Positions 42,965-53,164 of a stretch of DNA of 64,000 bases are shown here, piece after piece. Position 1 is the first letter of the stretch; every line of letters begins with the position of its first letter. The translations under genes and the position numbers were made by a program. The stretch lies in NCBI GenBank assembly GCA_018398815.1, contig CM031607.1, positions 89,393,499 to 89,457,498 on the forward strand, given 5' to 3'. This DNA is from Conus ventricosus. Lineage: Eukaryota; Mollusca; Gastropoda; Neogastropoda; Conidae. The notes below the pieces were generated by a model that was not told the origin of the DNA, searched no databases, and saw only the letters and a program-made list of their open reading frames with translations.

Positions 42965-45556
42965 TCAATGGCTCATCCCCACATCTCTCCTTGAGTAGCT
43001 GGTGTCGGAGGTCATTAGCACCGGTGAAACAATGTCTGCCGTACATGACACAGGTGAAGGTCTCAAGATCGGCTTTGACTTCTTCAGCGATGGCCCATGT
43101 ACCTCCAAGGCGGGCATTGTTTCACAAATCTTGGATTCTGCTGAAGAACTTTGATGGGGTTTTAATTTTCCCAATGCCTTGAATGCACTTGTTGTGTCGC
43201 AGCCGGTGTAAGCATGAAGAGCCAGGAAGGCAGTGCAGTGCTGTTGCCCGTATGCTGTAGCGATGTCAGTGACGTTGATGAGCCGTTGTTTGTTCCCCAT
43301 TCCTGTGTCGAACAGAATCACACGTCCTTCAGCTGCAGAGCGAAGTGCAGGAAAATGAAGAAAATGTCCAAGTCGGGACTCTTGACGCGGACGAAGCTGT
43401 ATCCATTCCGTTCAGCGTACGCACAGTAGAGGGCAACTCTGAAATCCGTCTCTTCTTGTGTGGATTTGAGCGTTGCGGTTGGCGTCCTTGCTGTCGTCAG
43501 CTCATCTGCCGATTGCAGCAGGAAGGCTTCTCCCTCACATATCAGCATGACTTTTCTGTCCTTGAATTTTGGCGCATTCTCATCTTTGCTCCAAACGTCG
43601 GTAATACGTGGCTGAGCTGCTTTTGCTTTCGTCGTTTGACAGAAACGTTTTCCAGTCTGCAGGACGCTTGGTGCTTTCTCCTTTCACGATGATCTTATCG
43701 CCAGTGCCTCCTTTTCCTTTCCATCGCTTTGACCGAGTCCGTTTTGTACAGTTTGTACTGAACACCACGCACGTTCCCTTTGGCAGCATGTCAGATATCT
43801 TCTGGCTGATCTCCCTGAAATTGGAATGAAGCTGTTGCAAACAGTGAAAACACTGCATTGCCATCGATCACAACCAGCGTCGCGTCATGGAGAGGTAGAG
43901 CGGCATCTTCCATATGTTTGGTGAGGTAGTTGAACCCTTTTGCTTTGCCGGTCTTGTTGAGGAAATCGTCAGCAGTGGCAATACTGTAAGGTACAGGAGT
44001 AAGTTGGAATGTCATCAACTGTTTCAGATTGAGTTGAACACCTGCTTCCTGTGCCTTCACAAGGAGTTGAAAGGCAAGGTTCCTTGTTGTTTGTATTCCA
44101 CAACCTTCTTCTTGGTAGTCTTCATGTGGACGGTTTTGTTCATCAATGCCATCGTTTTCAGGTTTAGCGGCTTGACTGGTTCAAAGAAATTGTCCTTTGC
44201 CATCAGTCTCTGCGTGATGAACGCCTCCTTCACGGCGTTACCAGCCTTTTCTGCCCTCAACATATCATGCTGAATGCCGCTGGGACAGATGCTCCAGATG
44301 ACAGGGCGATGAGTTTGACCAAGGCTTCCTCACAGAAAGGGTCGATGAAACTTTTGACTGCATCCTGAGTCTTCATGACGTTGCTTTCGCTCTTCAGTAT
44401 CTCAGAAGGACGCAAGTCACGATATCTACTGCCAGCCTCATCACCTTGTGCCATGCCAGCCATGTCGAGATCAAGATACTTTGACCTCTCATGGGTTGCC
44501 TGACCATCTTTGGTAGCCCTCCTGGTTCGACAGCAGTCTCGTGAGACCAGCGCCACCTCCGCCAGCTCCACCTCGGCTTTTGGCGTGCTTCATGAACGTT
44601 TCTTCCATGGTCTTGTCCACTGCACAGCGATTGCCAGGAACGAAGGACCTTGCCACGCTAAAAGCACCTCTCTGCAGCATCTCCTTGGCTCCAGGATGTG
44701 ACAAAGTCAATGTTTGCCAAGAAGACTGAGAAGAAGGTCAGGTAGCGTGCATAGTTTTGTCCACCGAAACTGAAAAAGAGGTCTGGCATTTGGGACATCG
44801 TTGTGCGTAAAGCAGGAAGTCGTTGATTTTGACAGCCTCAAGGAGCGCTAGGACAAGCCATACACGACCGATGTACGACAACCAATATTGTGCAGTTGGT
44901 CCAAAGGCTCCTTCTCTGACTCTATCTCTGAACTGTTTGTACTCTGCCATGAATCTGAAGATAGCTTCATCTTTCTGAAGCTCAGTCAACGTCTTTGGAG
45001 AAAAACATGAGGCTGTCTGGAGTTTGATCATGCTGTCTTCTGACAGTGTCGGAAATGACGTGTCTTCATCTCTGATTTCAAGATACCTTTCCAGCAGCAA
45101 GCGTTTCTAGACTCTCAAGCATTGTCTTATGGCAGAACAATGCTTATTCATATGTTTGCCAGACAGCACCCCTTGCCCAGAACCAGAAGAGATCAGACCT
45201 GCCTTCAGAAGGATATATCCGAACACAGAACATCCAGCTTTTCCCCAAGCACCTTGAGGTACGCACAGGCAAGGTGGAAAGCACCGATCAGAATAATATG
45301 CTTCTTGTACCGGTCAGGTTGGTTCTCGACGATCGGGTAGGCTTTCATACAAACCCCAAGATCAAACGTAGTGATAACGTACTCTGTCCAACTCTCTCGT
45401 GGCTTTCACTGCAAGTCGCAAGCACTCCTGGACTGTCTTGTACTCGGTGATTGGGTGATGGATCACAGGGTAGTAGTCTAATGTCGTCTTCTTTGCCGGG
45501 TTCTGCCCACACTGTGAAATGAAGCCAGCCAACGCTGGTATTTCCTGATCTGACAT
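42965..45556 (-). pseudogene. PIN/FEN1-like nuclease-type protein of the TIR element
   Basis: Minus strand, about 850 codons in six or more frames. MSDQEIPALAGFISQC starts at 45556, followed by a VITTFDLGVCMKAYPIVENQ-type block near 45370, HIILIGAFHLACAYLKVLG, and AYNHV-region helices (45100-44740). Next come ARSFVPGNRCAVDKTMEE near 44640 and IDPFCEEALVKLIAL. The C-terminal third has DATLVVIDGNAVFSLFATA near 43880, YYRR/KRPADWKTFL near 43650, EETDFRVALYCAYAERNGY, SPDLDIFFIFLHFA near 43360, and ALHAYTGCDTTSAFKALGK near 43210. The acidic positions and the LHAxTGCD helix resemble PIN/FEN1-type nucleases. This is a large multicopy family in invertebrate genomes, usually left unnamed. Broken by frameshifts. 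Confidence 0.65.
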
Positions 45557-45737
45557 GCTGCTGTATTTCTAGAGAAGAATCCAGTGGAGGTTTGAACTTT
45601 GAACTTTGTTAAGAGTATCTTCACCTCCACCAACGGTCCAGTGCCTAATTGCAAAAGTTGGGCTTTTCCGCTGGTTTACGAAGCATTCTGGTAAATCATC
45701 TTGTGCCAAATGCAGAGATTGCAGAAGAGGATGCTGT

Positions 45738-45888
45738 CATATCCTACGTATAAGAAGAGTCGCTTTCTACTTGTGCCGAGGGAAGCGACTCAAAATAATC
45801 AGATTGTTGTTGATTTAAGTACAGTCTGGCAGATGTCGACATTAAACAGAATGTCTTCCAATGCCAGCATCTGAGAACATCATCATCA

Positions 45889-45952
<64 letters not shown>

Positions 45953-46687
45953 CACACACACACACACACACACGCGCGCGCGCACACGCGCCCGCCGCCC
46001 GCCTGCATGCCCCCCTCCCTCCCCCCCACGCACACACAAATATGCGCTCATACTTGGAAAGTGCACATTAACTTTATTTTCAATAAAAAGTCCAGTATGA
46101 ATTTTTAAAGAATTAAATTTGCGTCGAAGCCAGATAGTGGGTAGGGGAGATAACCGGCAACAGAGGGCGTCAGCATAGCCCATAGTGATGTGGCATAGCT
46201 CAAAAGAATTACAAGAGACTGTTCTTTGATACTGTGGTGTATTTTGTTTCTAATAAGTTGCACAGTTTTCGGGAGAGATGGTTTATTGCAAACACTTTGG
46301 CAAATTTACAGTTCGCAACGTGTGACATACGGTGGGTACACACGTAGCTTTACTGCGGTCACCTTATTGCATATATTATCGTTCTGATTATTGCCTATCG
46401 TGCAGAAGGCATTACTGTCAACAAAACATAAACGAAATTCTCGTAGCTTAAATAACAAAGACACAGGTGATCACCAAACTTAGGGAACGTTTCGGACCGA
46501 CGAAAAGCAGCCGCGGCACCTGAGATGGGTACCTTTCAAAATTAAGCCAAAAGGGACAGTGCGTCCAAGAGGTTTTATGTTAACATGATGTTTCGTGATC
46601 TATACACTCTAAAGCACCAAAAAATACATGTGACAAATTTATTGGGGGGGGGGGGGGGGGTGCAAGTGGACCGTTTCTCGTGACGGA
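45738..46687 (-). repeat. Right terminal inverted repeat of the PIN element
   Basis: The complement of the left repeat including the outermost TCCGTCACGAG end. It holds a CA microsatellite (45894-45980) with CGCGCG, and a G run (46644-46660) matching the C run at 40958-40969. Confidence 0.85.
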
Positions 46688-47306
46688 CTATTTCTGTTGT
46701 TGGTTCATCCTTGGTCGACACCATCAGGGATTCGGGAGCATCAACGCTCTTTGTGGATAAGGATTTGGTTTCCCTGAGGCTCAGCGGGGCGCCAGTTACG
46801 ATGTGTGCGGGTTGGAGGCTGGTTTTACCTCCACCCGTCCTTCTGTACTCATTCCTATCTCCACCCCCTACTTCTGTGGCAAAGTATGGGCCATCGCGGT
46901 GGAGCGACCTCTGTATTCCCTTCTCATAGGGAATACCATCACCTTCACAGACGGACGCAGTCAGTCTGTGTCTACGGATCTGCCCGTACAGGCGTGTGTG
47001 GGAGTTACCACGCGCGCCAAAGCCAAGAAACAGGAGCAGGAATTGCGTCCTGTTCTACAGCCGATCTCTGACGAGGTTCTGGCCAGGGCCGATCCTGCTA
47101 CCATGGTCCGTCTTCAGGCCAGGGACTTGGATGTCCAGCGCCTGCAGCAACTTGTGGATCATCCCGCTCAGTCTGCCCGACACGCCAAGGTGAGCTTCAA
47201 GCTCCACAAGGGGATCCTCTTTAGGGTTTTCACTCAGGCAGATCGGGTGGCCAAGCAGCTAGTCGTCCCCAAGCTTGAGAGAATCTGTTCTCCGGCAGGC
47301 CCATGA
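46688..47306 (+). pseudogene. Retrotransposon aspartic protease and linker
   Basis: Protease: DTIRDSGASTLFVDKDLV near 46714 contains the catalytic D-S-G-A motif of retropepsins. The frame changes near 46800 and continues VWAIAVERPLYSLLIGN, the second protease half and flap-end region. After that comes a linker (ACVGVTTRAKAKKQEQE) and VSFKLHKGILFRVFTQAD leading into the integrase. The PIN element has removed the link to gag. The protease would cut the gag-pol polyprotein. Confidence 0.8.
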
Positions 47307-47690
47307 TTCACCTATGGCAGGTCATATGGGCTCAAAGCGGACTCTCGAGCGAGTAAGACAGGACTTTTTCTGGCCAGGGAGGAACTCTCAGGTTAGGCAG
47401 TACTGCCGCAGTTGTGATGTCTGCCAACGGACAACGCCTAAGGGGCGCTTGAAGCGTGTTCCCCTAGGATCAGTGCCACTGGTTGGGGAGTCATTCAGCA
47501 AGGTTGGTGTCGACCTGGTGGGACCCATTAATCCACCATCCGATCGCGGTCACCGCTACATTTTGGTAGTGGTAGACTACGCGATTCGATACCCAGAGGC
47601 TGTCCCGCTTAGGACTATCGATGCCCCTACTGTTGCTGAAGCTCTCTGGCAGATTTGGACGCGCACTGGCGTGCCCAAGAAAAAGTACGG
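47275..47690 (+). pseudogene. Retrotransposon integrase (truncated)
   Basis: An H-H-C-C zinc domain reads from RQAHDSPMAGHMGSKRTLER through YCRSCDVCQ (47295-47430). The catalytic core starts VGVDLVGPINP (first aspartate, about 47510) and continues RYILVVVDYAIRYPEAVPL (second-aspartate region, about 47555-47610). After GVPKKKYGR (47670-47695) the sequence jumps into RNase H, so the third catalytic residue (E) and the DNA-binding C-terminus are gone. Confidence 0.88.
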
Positions 47691-47880
47691 CCGGAAGTTT
47701 GTACTGGAGAGCGATCATCATCCTCTCCAGTGCCTTGACCGGATCCGGCCAGTCAGTCGTCGCTCATGGGTTAGCCAGTGGAACTGCAGAGTCATTTTCG
47801 CCATATCAAGGGTTCTAGCAATACAGATGCTGACTATCTCAGCTGAGCTCCGTAACCGGTACAACTATTGGGAGAATCAG
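47690..47880 (+). pseudogene. Retrotransposon RNase H fragment
   Basis: KFVLESDHHPLQCLDRI (47694-47745) is the C-terminal RNase H block seen after gypsy reverse transcriptases. The tail, SRRSWVSQWNCRV and in another phase a GSSNTDADYLS string near 47812-47845, matches the end of that domain. It follows integrase directly, so the whole reverse transcriptase was deleted (or lost in assembly). Confidence 0.75.
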
Positions 47881-48216
47881 CCGGAGGGACACTTCCCCTC
47901 ATCTAAAGTTATGTCCTTTTTTCTGGCTTGTGTATCAGGTGTAGTGACAGTTTTCACTTCAGTGATGTTAACAGTAGTGAATCACAACTGGCTCGGATTG
48001 CAACTTTCATTGTCTGAAGGCTTGTTTGGTTGATAGATAAATGTAGTACTATGTATTGCCCTGTATAATTCTATTGTGGAATGTTTGTATTGGATTTATC
48101 GCACTCTGTCGACCACAGAGGGTTGGGTTCGGTCCCATTGTTGTGAATTTGCACATGCATCAAGGTTCAAAGGAGCACTGTATCTCAGAGAAACAGATGC
48201 TTTTAGAAGGGGGGTT
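47881..48216 (+). other. Retrotransposon 3' untranslated region with polypurine tract
   Basis: Non-coding, ending with the purine run AGAAGGGGGG at 48205-48214 just before the 3' LTR. Polypurine tracts prime plus-strand DNA synthesis in LTR elements. Confidence 0.75.
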
Positions 48217-50216
48217 TGTCACGAGGCCTATGACGATTGGCCCATCTAGGGTGGTAAAATTATTCATTTATTTATTGTTGTTGTTGTGGTCGTGTATCAG
48301 TCCCCTAATGTGGCTTGTGGTGTGTTTGCACCTTAATGTCGTTCAGCTCAGGTTAGGTTTACTTTCTCTCTCTCTCTCTCTAATTTCACTGTCCGTGCAA
48401 TTCATCCTGCAGGTTCACAGGTGGCTGGTACCTTTCTCTTGAACTGGCTGTCTCCATCGGCCTCTCACCTGTCTTTTTACCTGCCGCACGTGCAGCATTC
48501 CTCTTAGCTTGAGGTATTCTCACTCTGTGACGTAGGGTGGTATGTTGGCTGCCATCGGTTAGGGAGGTTTGCTCTTCACTCGAGCGGAAGATGTCCCTGG
48601 GAGCGCCCGCTCCGGTTTTGGTTCTCTACCACATCGCCAAAGGTACGGTCGGTACCTTCATCCCTGCAGTCGGCCTGTAGGGGAGGGACGTCACGTCATC
48701 TTTTCCGCATCTGCTCTGCTGGTCCTCTCGACTGGACAGAGGGCAGAGAGTCGCTTGACCCGCCACTTTTGGGTCACCCACGGGTAGCTGGTAAGCATCA
48801 GTTTCGTGGTTTTTTTTTTGTTGTTGTTGTTAGCCGGCTTGTTCTTCTCTTTTGCGCAATTTCCTTTTGGTTTCAAAATTATAAAAGAAATATTGTTTGA
48901 GACCACTTTTCTCTGGCCATTCAAAATTGTATCCAAAATTCTTTCTCCTTTCAATGCATCTGTGATGCGGTAGTCGGTGGGGATGGGGGAGAACCTGGGA
49001 TTTAGTGTTGGGACTTGCTTGGTCTCGCTCGTCCTCCCCTGTCACAATCGCCGGTCTCTTATTCTTCGGCCACCGTCTGTTTGTGTTTGCAAGGGGAACG
49101 AGTGTTTTGTGTATGCGAGCGTGCGTACGTGTGATTAGTCGTTTGGATGCGTGGGTAGAGAATTGTTATTTTTGAAATGTTACTATAAAATGTGGGGATA
49201 ATCGTGCCATTGAATTATGATTATTTGCAATTGTGGTGGCAGTTATAAAGCAATGGTTGCTGTATTAGTTCAGTTCCTAAGAAAGGAAAATGTTGAACGT
49301 GAGTGAGGGAAGGATGAAGATATAAATTGCTATTCGTTTGTTTAGCCTGTTAATGTAATCTCTTACCTGCTTCGTGTGAGGAGACCTTTAGTGAACATTC
49401 CTCATGTGGTTTGTTTACTGTGTTATGCTCAGGTCTGTGTTGAGCTGGTGTTACTAATGTATTCAGCAAACACCTCCCCTCGCCCACCATGCGAGTGGCT
49501 GTTAGGATTAAGCAGCAAATTTCAGACTGTACTGACTGTGGGGGTCTAGTACCCTTCTTTCCTTCCAGTTCCTTCCGTTTTCTCTCCTCCGGGGGGCTTC
49601 ACCCGAAGCTTGCGCTGTTGGGGCCGCGCAGTGTGAGGAGCATGTGGACCTTGCTGGATGGTCCTAACCCCTGTCCGAGACCTTCAGCGACAACGCCTCG
49701 TCCCACGGGATGCGTTCTCCGCTGTCCTCGGACTTCCTACAGCTCTGTGACCAGTGAGGTTAGCTCTGTGTCGTGCAATTTGGGGTGTGTGTGTGTGTCA
49801 AGGGTGTCGGCATTGAAAGACTCTGTTCAAGAACAGACCCGGTTTGGGGCACCTGATTCGACACGGTACTCTCAGAGGACTTTGGAGAGACAGGGGTGAG
49901 GGGGAACCACATGAAGCACAAAAAGGAACGTGTGTTGGAAATGCTTTTTTATGATTATGGTTATGTTGTGTGCGGTGAAATGCTTGTTTGTGACTATGTG
50001 TATGTTGTGTGTGTTGAAATGCTTAATTGTGATTGTGCATGTTGTGTGTGTTGGAATACTTATGTGTGACTATGTGTGTGTTGGTGTGAATAAATGGTGT
50101 ATTGTATTGTAATCTTTCTTGTGTGGTCTCTTGCGGGGCGTGTGAGGTCAGTCACTCCCTTCACTCCCATCTAGACCGATCCTGTCAGGGCAGACCTCCA
50201 GGGGTCGGTCGTGACA
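48217..50216 (+). repeat. 3' LTR
   Basis: 2000 bp, TGTCACGAGG to GTCGTGACA. It matches the 5' LTR throughout, including the CT run, TATAAAATG (about 49190) and AATAAA (about 50088). Differences are scattered single-base changes and indels. Confidence 0.95.
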
Positions 50217-50221
50217 CTTTG
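50217..50221. repeat. Target-site duplication CTTTG, right
   Basis: Identical to 23289-23293. It lies in the PLE reading frame, at the point where the minus-strand protein resumes. Confidence 0.95.
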
Positions 50222-50805
50222 TTTATTGAGTTTTTTGAACCATTGGATAACTTCGTATGTGTTCTTCCAGAGGTTGTATTCAGAGTTTGATTTTACGTTC
50301 TTTATTATTTTTTCCAGAATTTTCTTGCTTATTTTGCCTAATTCAGATTTGGATGGGTTTATTAGTCTACATGTTGGATTGTTATGAAAATTGGGCTTGT
50401 GGTCTTTGAGTGTTATGAAAGCTTCTTTTGTTGCTGTCGCTTCTATCCTGTCACTTAGGTCTATGCGCTCTGCAAGTTCTTTTTCTTTAGTGCGGATACT
50501 GTCATGTATATTTTTGTCGGCTTTTTTGTAGTTTTTCTGGATGTTTTTGTCAAGGAGTTGAGAGTATTCTTTTGGTTCCATTTTGTAGTAATTGCTAGTT
50601 TTATCAGCCTTCACAAGTACTTTTTTTGTCATTTTGTACTTGTTTTATTTGTTTTTTTTTTTAGTGTTGTTTGGAAACCGTTGTTAGATTTTTTGAATTC
50701 AATATTGGTTATCATTCTTTTCATTTGATCTTCAAAGGGTTTCATTTCGTCTATGGCTGGTGGTGATCGCCATGATTTGAAGTCATAGGTGTTTATATTC
50801 TCCAA
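50217..50805 (-). pseudogene. PLE reverse transcriptase N-terminal part
   Basis: Minus strand from about 50800: SWRSPPAIDEMKPFEDQM, FKKSNNG, then KKVLVKADKTSNYYKMEP (50632 down), IEATATKEAFITLKDHKPNF (template-binding region of PLE RTs), a CRLINPSKSELGKISKKILE block and TYEVIQWFKKLNKQS at the insertion junction. The chain resumes at 23288 on the far side of the LTR element, with motif A next. One frame break lies in an A run near 50640-50660. Confidence 0.88.
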
Positions 50806-51640
50806 GTTTATATTCTCCCTCTTGGAGAATATACACTTGCTGAAGGCTCATTTTGAGAAGCATTTATTTTATTTTTCCCCATTCACCCACTCAAGCACAT
50901 ACTGTTAGTTAGGCAGAATCATCTACCGCTGCAGATATGAATGCGTATCTCCCCCTATTTCTTCAATCTAAGACATAAGAGCAAGCTTTGTTTATAATTC
51001 AATATTTCTTGCAGTCATTGCAACACCAAGCTGCTCTGTAAGTTGCTGGAACGGTGCTCGGTACTTATACTTGGAATTTATTAGTTTGTTGTATTTTAGT
51101 CCCTTGCGGATTCATTCCAAGAACTGGCCCTCAGCACTTGTGTCTTAAGAGGATATCTTTTTATATTTGCTATTTTTCACAAGAAAATGTAGCTTGTTTT
51201 GCTCTTTCATGATTTTCTTTTGCTTCTTAGATGGCACCTTTGGTTGGTTTTTTGAAAACTCAACCAACATACTACGGTATGGCACCCGCCTTTTCTGGGA
51301 TTGCATTCTTCTTAAAACTGAAAAAGGCAGAGGAGTCAAATTACACTTTCAGCGGTCCATGAGGAGAAAAACAACCAAAGTTTCGAATTATCGGTATTGC
51401 CCAGGAGTTATATGTTAGTGAGTTTCCCTCCCTTTGGAGGATGTCTCCCTTTGGAGAATAAAAAACTTGCTGAAGGCTCATTTTGAGAAGCATTTATTTT
51501 ATTTTTCCCCATTACCCACTCAAGCACATACTGTTAGTTAGGCAGAATCATCTACCGCTGCAGATTGAATGCATATCTCCCCTATTTCTTCAATCTAAGA
51601 CATAAGAGCAAGCTTTGTTTTTTAATTCTTTGTTTATAAT
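50806..51640 (+). mobile_element. Two partial forward copies of the PLE terminal repeat
   Basis: Copy 1 (50806-51000) and copy 2 (51060-51640) share the CTTGCTGAAGGCTCATTTTG ... GACATAAGAGCAAGC block (50830-50990 and 51467-51614). Copy 2 also has the upstream CACTTGTGTCTTAAGAGG part seen at 14011-14562. They are direct repeats about 0.62 kb apart and lie upstream of the minus-strand PLE coding start, but in the opposite sense to the downstream copy at 21055-21605. Confidence 0.6.
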
Positions 51641-51717
51641 TCAATATTATTATTATATTTTTATATATATATAATATATATATATATATTTTTAATCAAG
51701 AGGGGAAGAGAGAGAGA

Positions 51718-51748
<31 letters not shown>

Positions 51749-51755
51749 GGGATTT
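51641..51755. repeat. (TA)n and (GA)n microsatellites
   Basis: TA-rich tract (51648-51692) then a GA tract (51705-51750). This is the inner edge of the right arm, equivalent to 13847-14010. Confidence 0.9.
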
Positions 51756-52860
51756 TAATTGCCCAGCAATTTTTTTCCTTACCGCACTTTCTTTTCGTTT
51801 TCTTTTTCTACCCTTCGTTGGGGCTTTGGGGTCCTGCTTGATTCCGTTTTGGACCGTTGATGGTGAGAAAAACCACAGAATTATAGACTGTGCTGTATCT
51901 TCATATGATGCCAGGGGATTCACAGGCAATCATCCATGCCTCTCTAACGAGTCAGATCCAGCTGACGAAAAGCCTCGGAGCAGGGGGATTTGAATGGTTT
52001 GTCTTCAGGATGGATTACAATGATTTTCCATATGTGCTCGTGAAGGGATGCATTTTTTTGATTATTTCCCTGAGTTTTGGTATTCATTTTCTTTTTCACC
52101 TTCACCTCCCCCCCCCCCCCCCCTCCCTTTTTTAATCTTTGCAAGTCAAAAATGTACTGACGGAGGATTGTTACCCTGCACTTGTTTACCCACTACGAAA
52201 TTGTTGAGCAAAATTTTGTTTGGTCGTTGTTAGGAGATTGCACTTCTTTGGAGAATCCAAGTAAAGGCTGTTCTCACAATTCTTCCCCTATGAGAATGTT
52301 GGGGTTTAAAACAGCAGAGCTGACCACTCTGACTGTTGGACACCTTTTGACCTCCCTACCTACCCCTTAAAAGGTATCCTCAAGCATAGTCTCAAAGATT
52401 CTGCCCGGCAAGTGATATTATTGACTTTAAAATTTAAGTTTTTCAACAACTTGTTCCTCAATACATTTTCTCACTGCGGCTTTTCTATCCTTCTCTGGCT
52501 GCTTTGGGGTCCTGCTGGATTTCATTTTTGAACCCTATATGTGGTGTGAATCCCACAGGACAATCAGCCATGCCCCCTGATGAGTCGTTCCAGCAGACGA
52601 AAGCCGAGCAGGCACTATGAATGGTTCTGTCTTCAGGATGGGAATATAATGGTTCCCATTTGCTATTAACGAGGGGTCCTGTTTATTAATATTTCCCTGA
52701 TTTTTTCCGTTCTTCTTTTCCTCCTTTTCCCCACCCCACACCACCCCCAACCCTCTCTCCAATCTGTTTTTTTTTTCTTTCCTTTAAAAAAAAAACTTGC
52801 TGAGTCATTAATGTTTGGACAAGGGAATGTTTAGCATGTGCATGTTTTCCCCACTAATAT
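51756..52860. repeat. Right-arm copy of the diverged direct-repeat pair
   Basis: The reverse complement of 12647-13835. Units lie at about 51775-52165 and 52495-52860, with the same spacer including TTTTGACCTCCCTACCTACC (about 52347). Confidence 0.75.
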
Positions 52861-52867
52861 ATATATT

Positions 52868-52898
<31 letters not shown>

Positions 52899-52940
52899 TT
52901 TTATATATATTTTTAAAATTTATATTATATATATATAGTT
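52857..52940. repeat. (TA)n microsatellite, right arm
   Basis: TA tract with T-rich interruptions, mirror of 12566-12646. The leader with an (AGT)n tract follows (53113-53162). Confidence 0.85.
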
Positions 52941-53164
52941 GTGCATGTCACCGTCCTCTGTGAAAAACAAAAATTATGGGTGAAAAAAGAGTGCCGGGTA
53001 TTTGACTTTCATGGTTGCGTGAAAAAAATGCAATTTAGGGCCCATTGTGTAGACGATAATGGATTGTACTGCGCTTAGACTTTGGTATCTAACAGAGGAT
53101 AGGTCCTTATGTCACTCGTAGTAGTAGCAGTAGTAGTAGTAGTAGTGGCAGTAGTAGTAGCAAG

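Larger units (their letters stand above)
40930..46687. mobile_element. DNA element with ~0.9-kb inverted repeats and a PIN/FEN1-like gene
   Basis: The ends TCCGTCACGAGAAACGGTCC (40930) and its complement (46668-46687) begin long inverted repeats. The left repeat is split by a SINE (40979-41828) and ends near 42685; the right runs 45738-46687. Between them is one minus-strand gene. It separates retrotransposon gag from protease. No convincing target duplication was found (left flank TTCTTTTAC, right flank CTATTTCTG), so the exact ends may be a few bases off. I cannot place it in a named transposon superfamily. Confidence 0.8.
23294..50216 (+). mobile_element. Ty3/gypsy LTR retrotransposon, complete outline but interrupted by two DNA elements
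   Basis: Boundaries are set by two ~2-kb LTRs beginning TGTCA and ending TGACA, a 5-bp target duplication, a primer-binding site and a polypurine tract. Coding order is gag, protease, linker, integrase, RNase H fragment. A 13.2-kb Maverick sits in gag and a 5.8-kb TIR element sits between gag and protease; without them the element is about 7.9 kb. The reverse transcriptase is missing. Integrase before RNase H is the order known from Gmr1-type gypsy elements of animals. The LTRs are close to identical over 2 kb, so the insertion is fairly recent. Confidence 0.93.

Noticed and set aside
23294..50216. An infectious retrovirus, because of the tRNA-Pro primer site
   Set aside because: There is no envelope gene, the pol order is gypsy-like, and the reverse transcriptase is missing.
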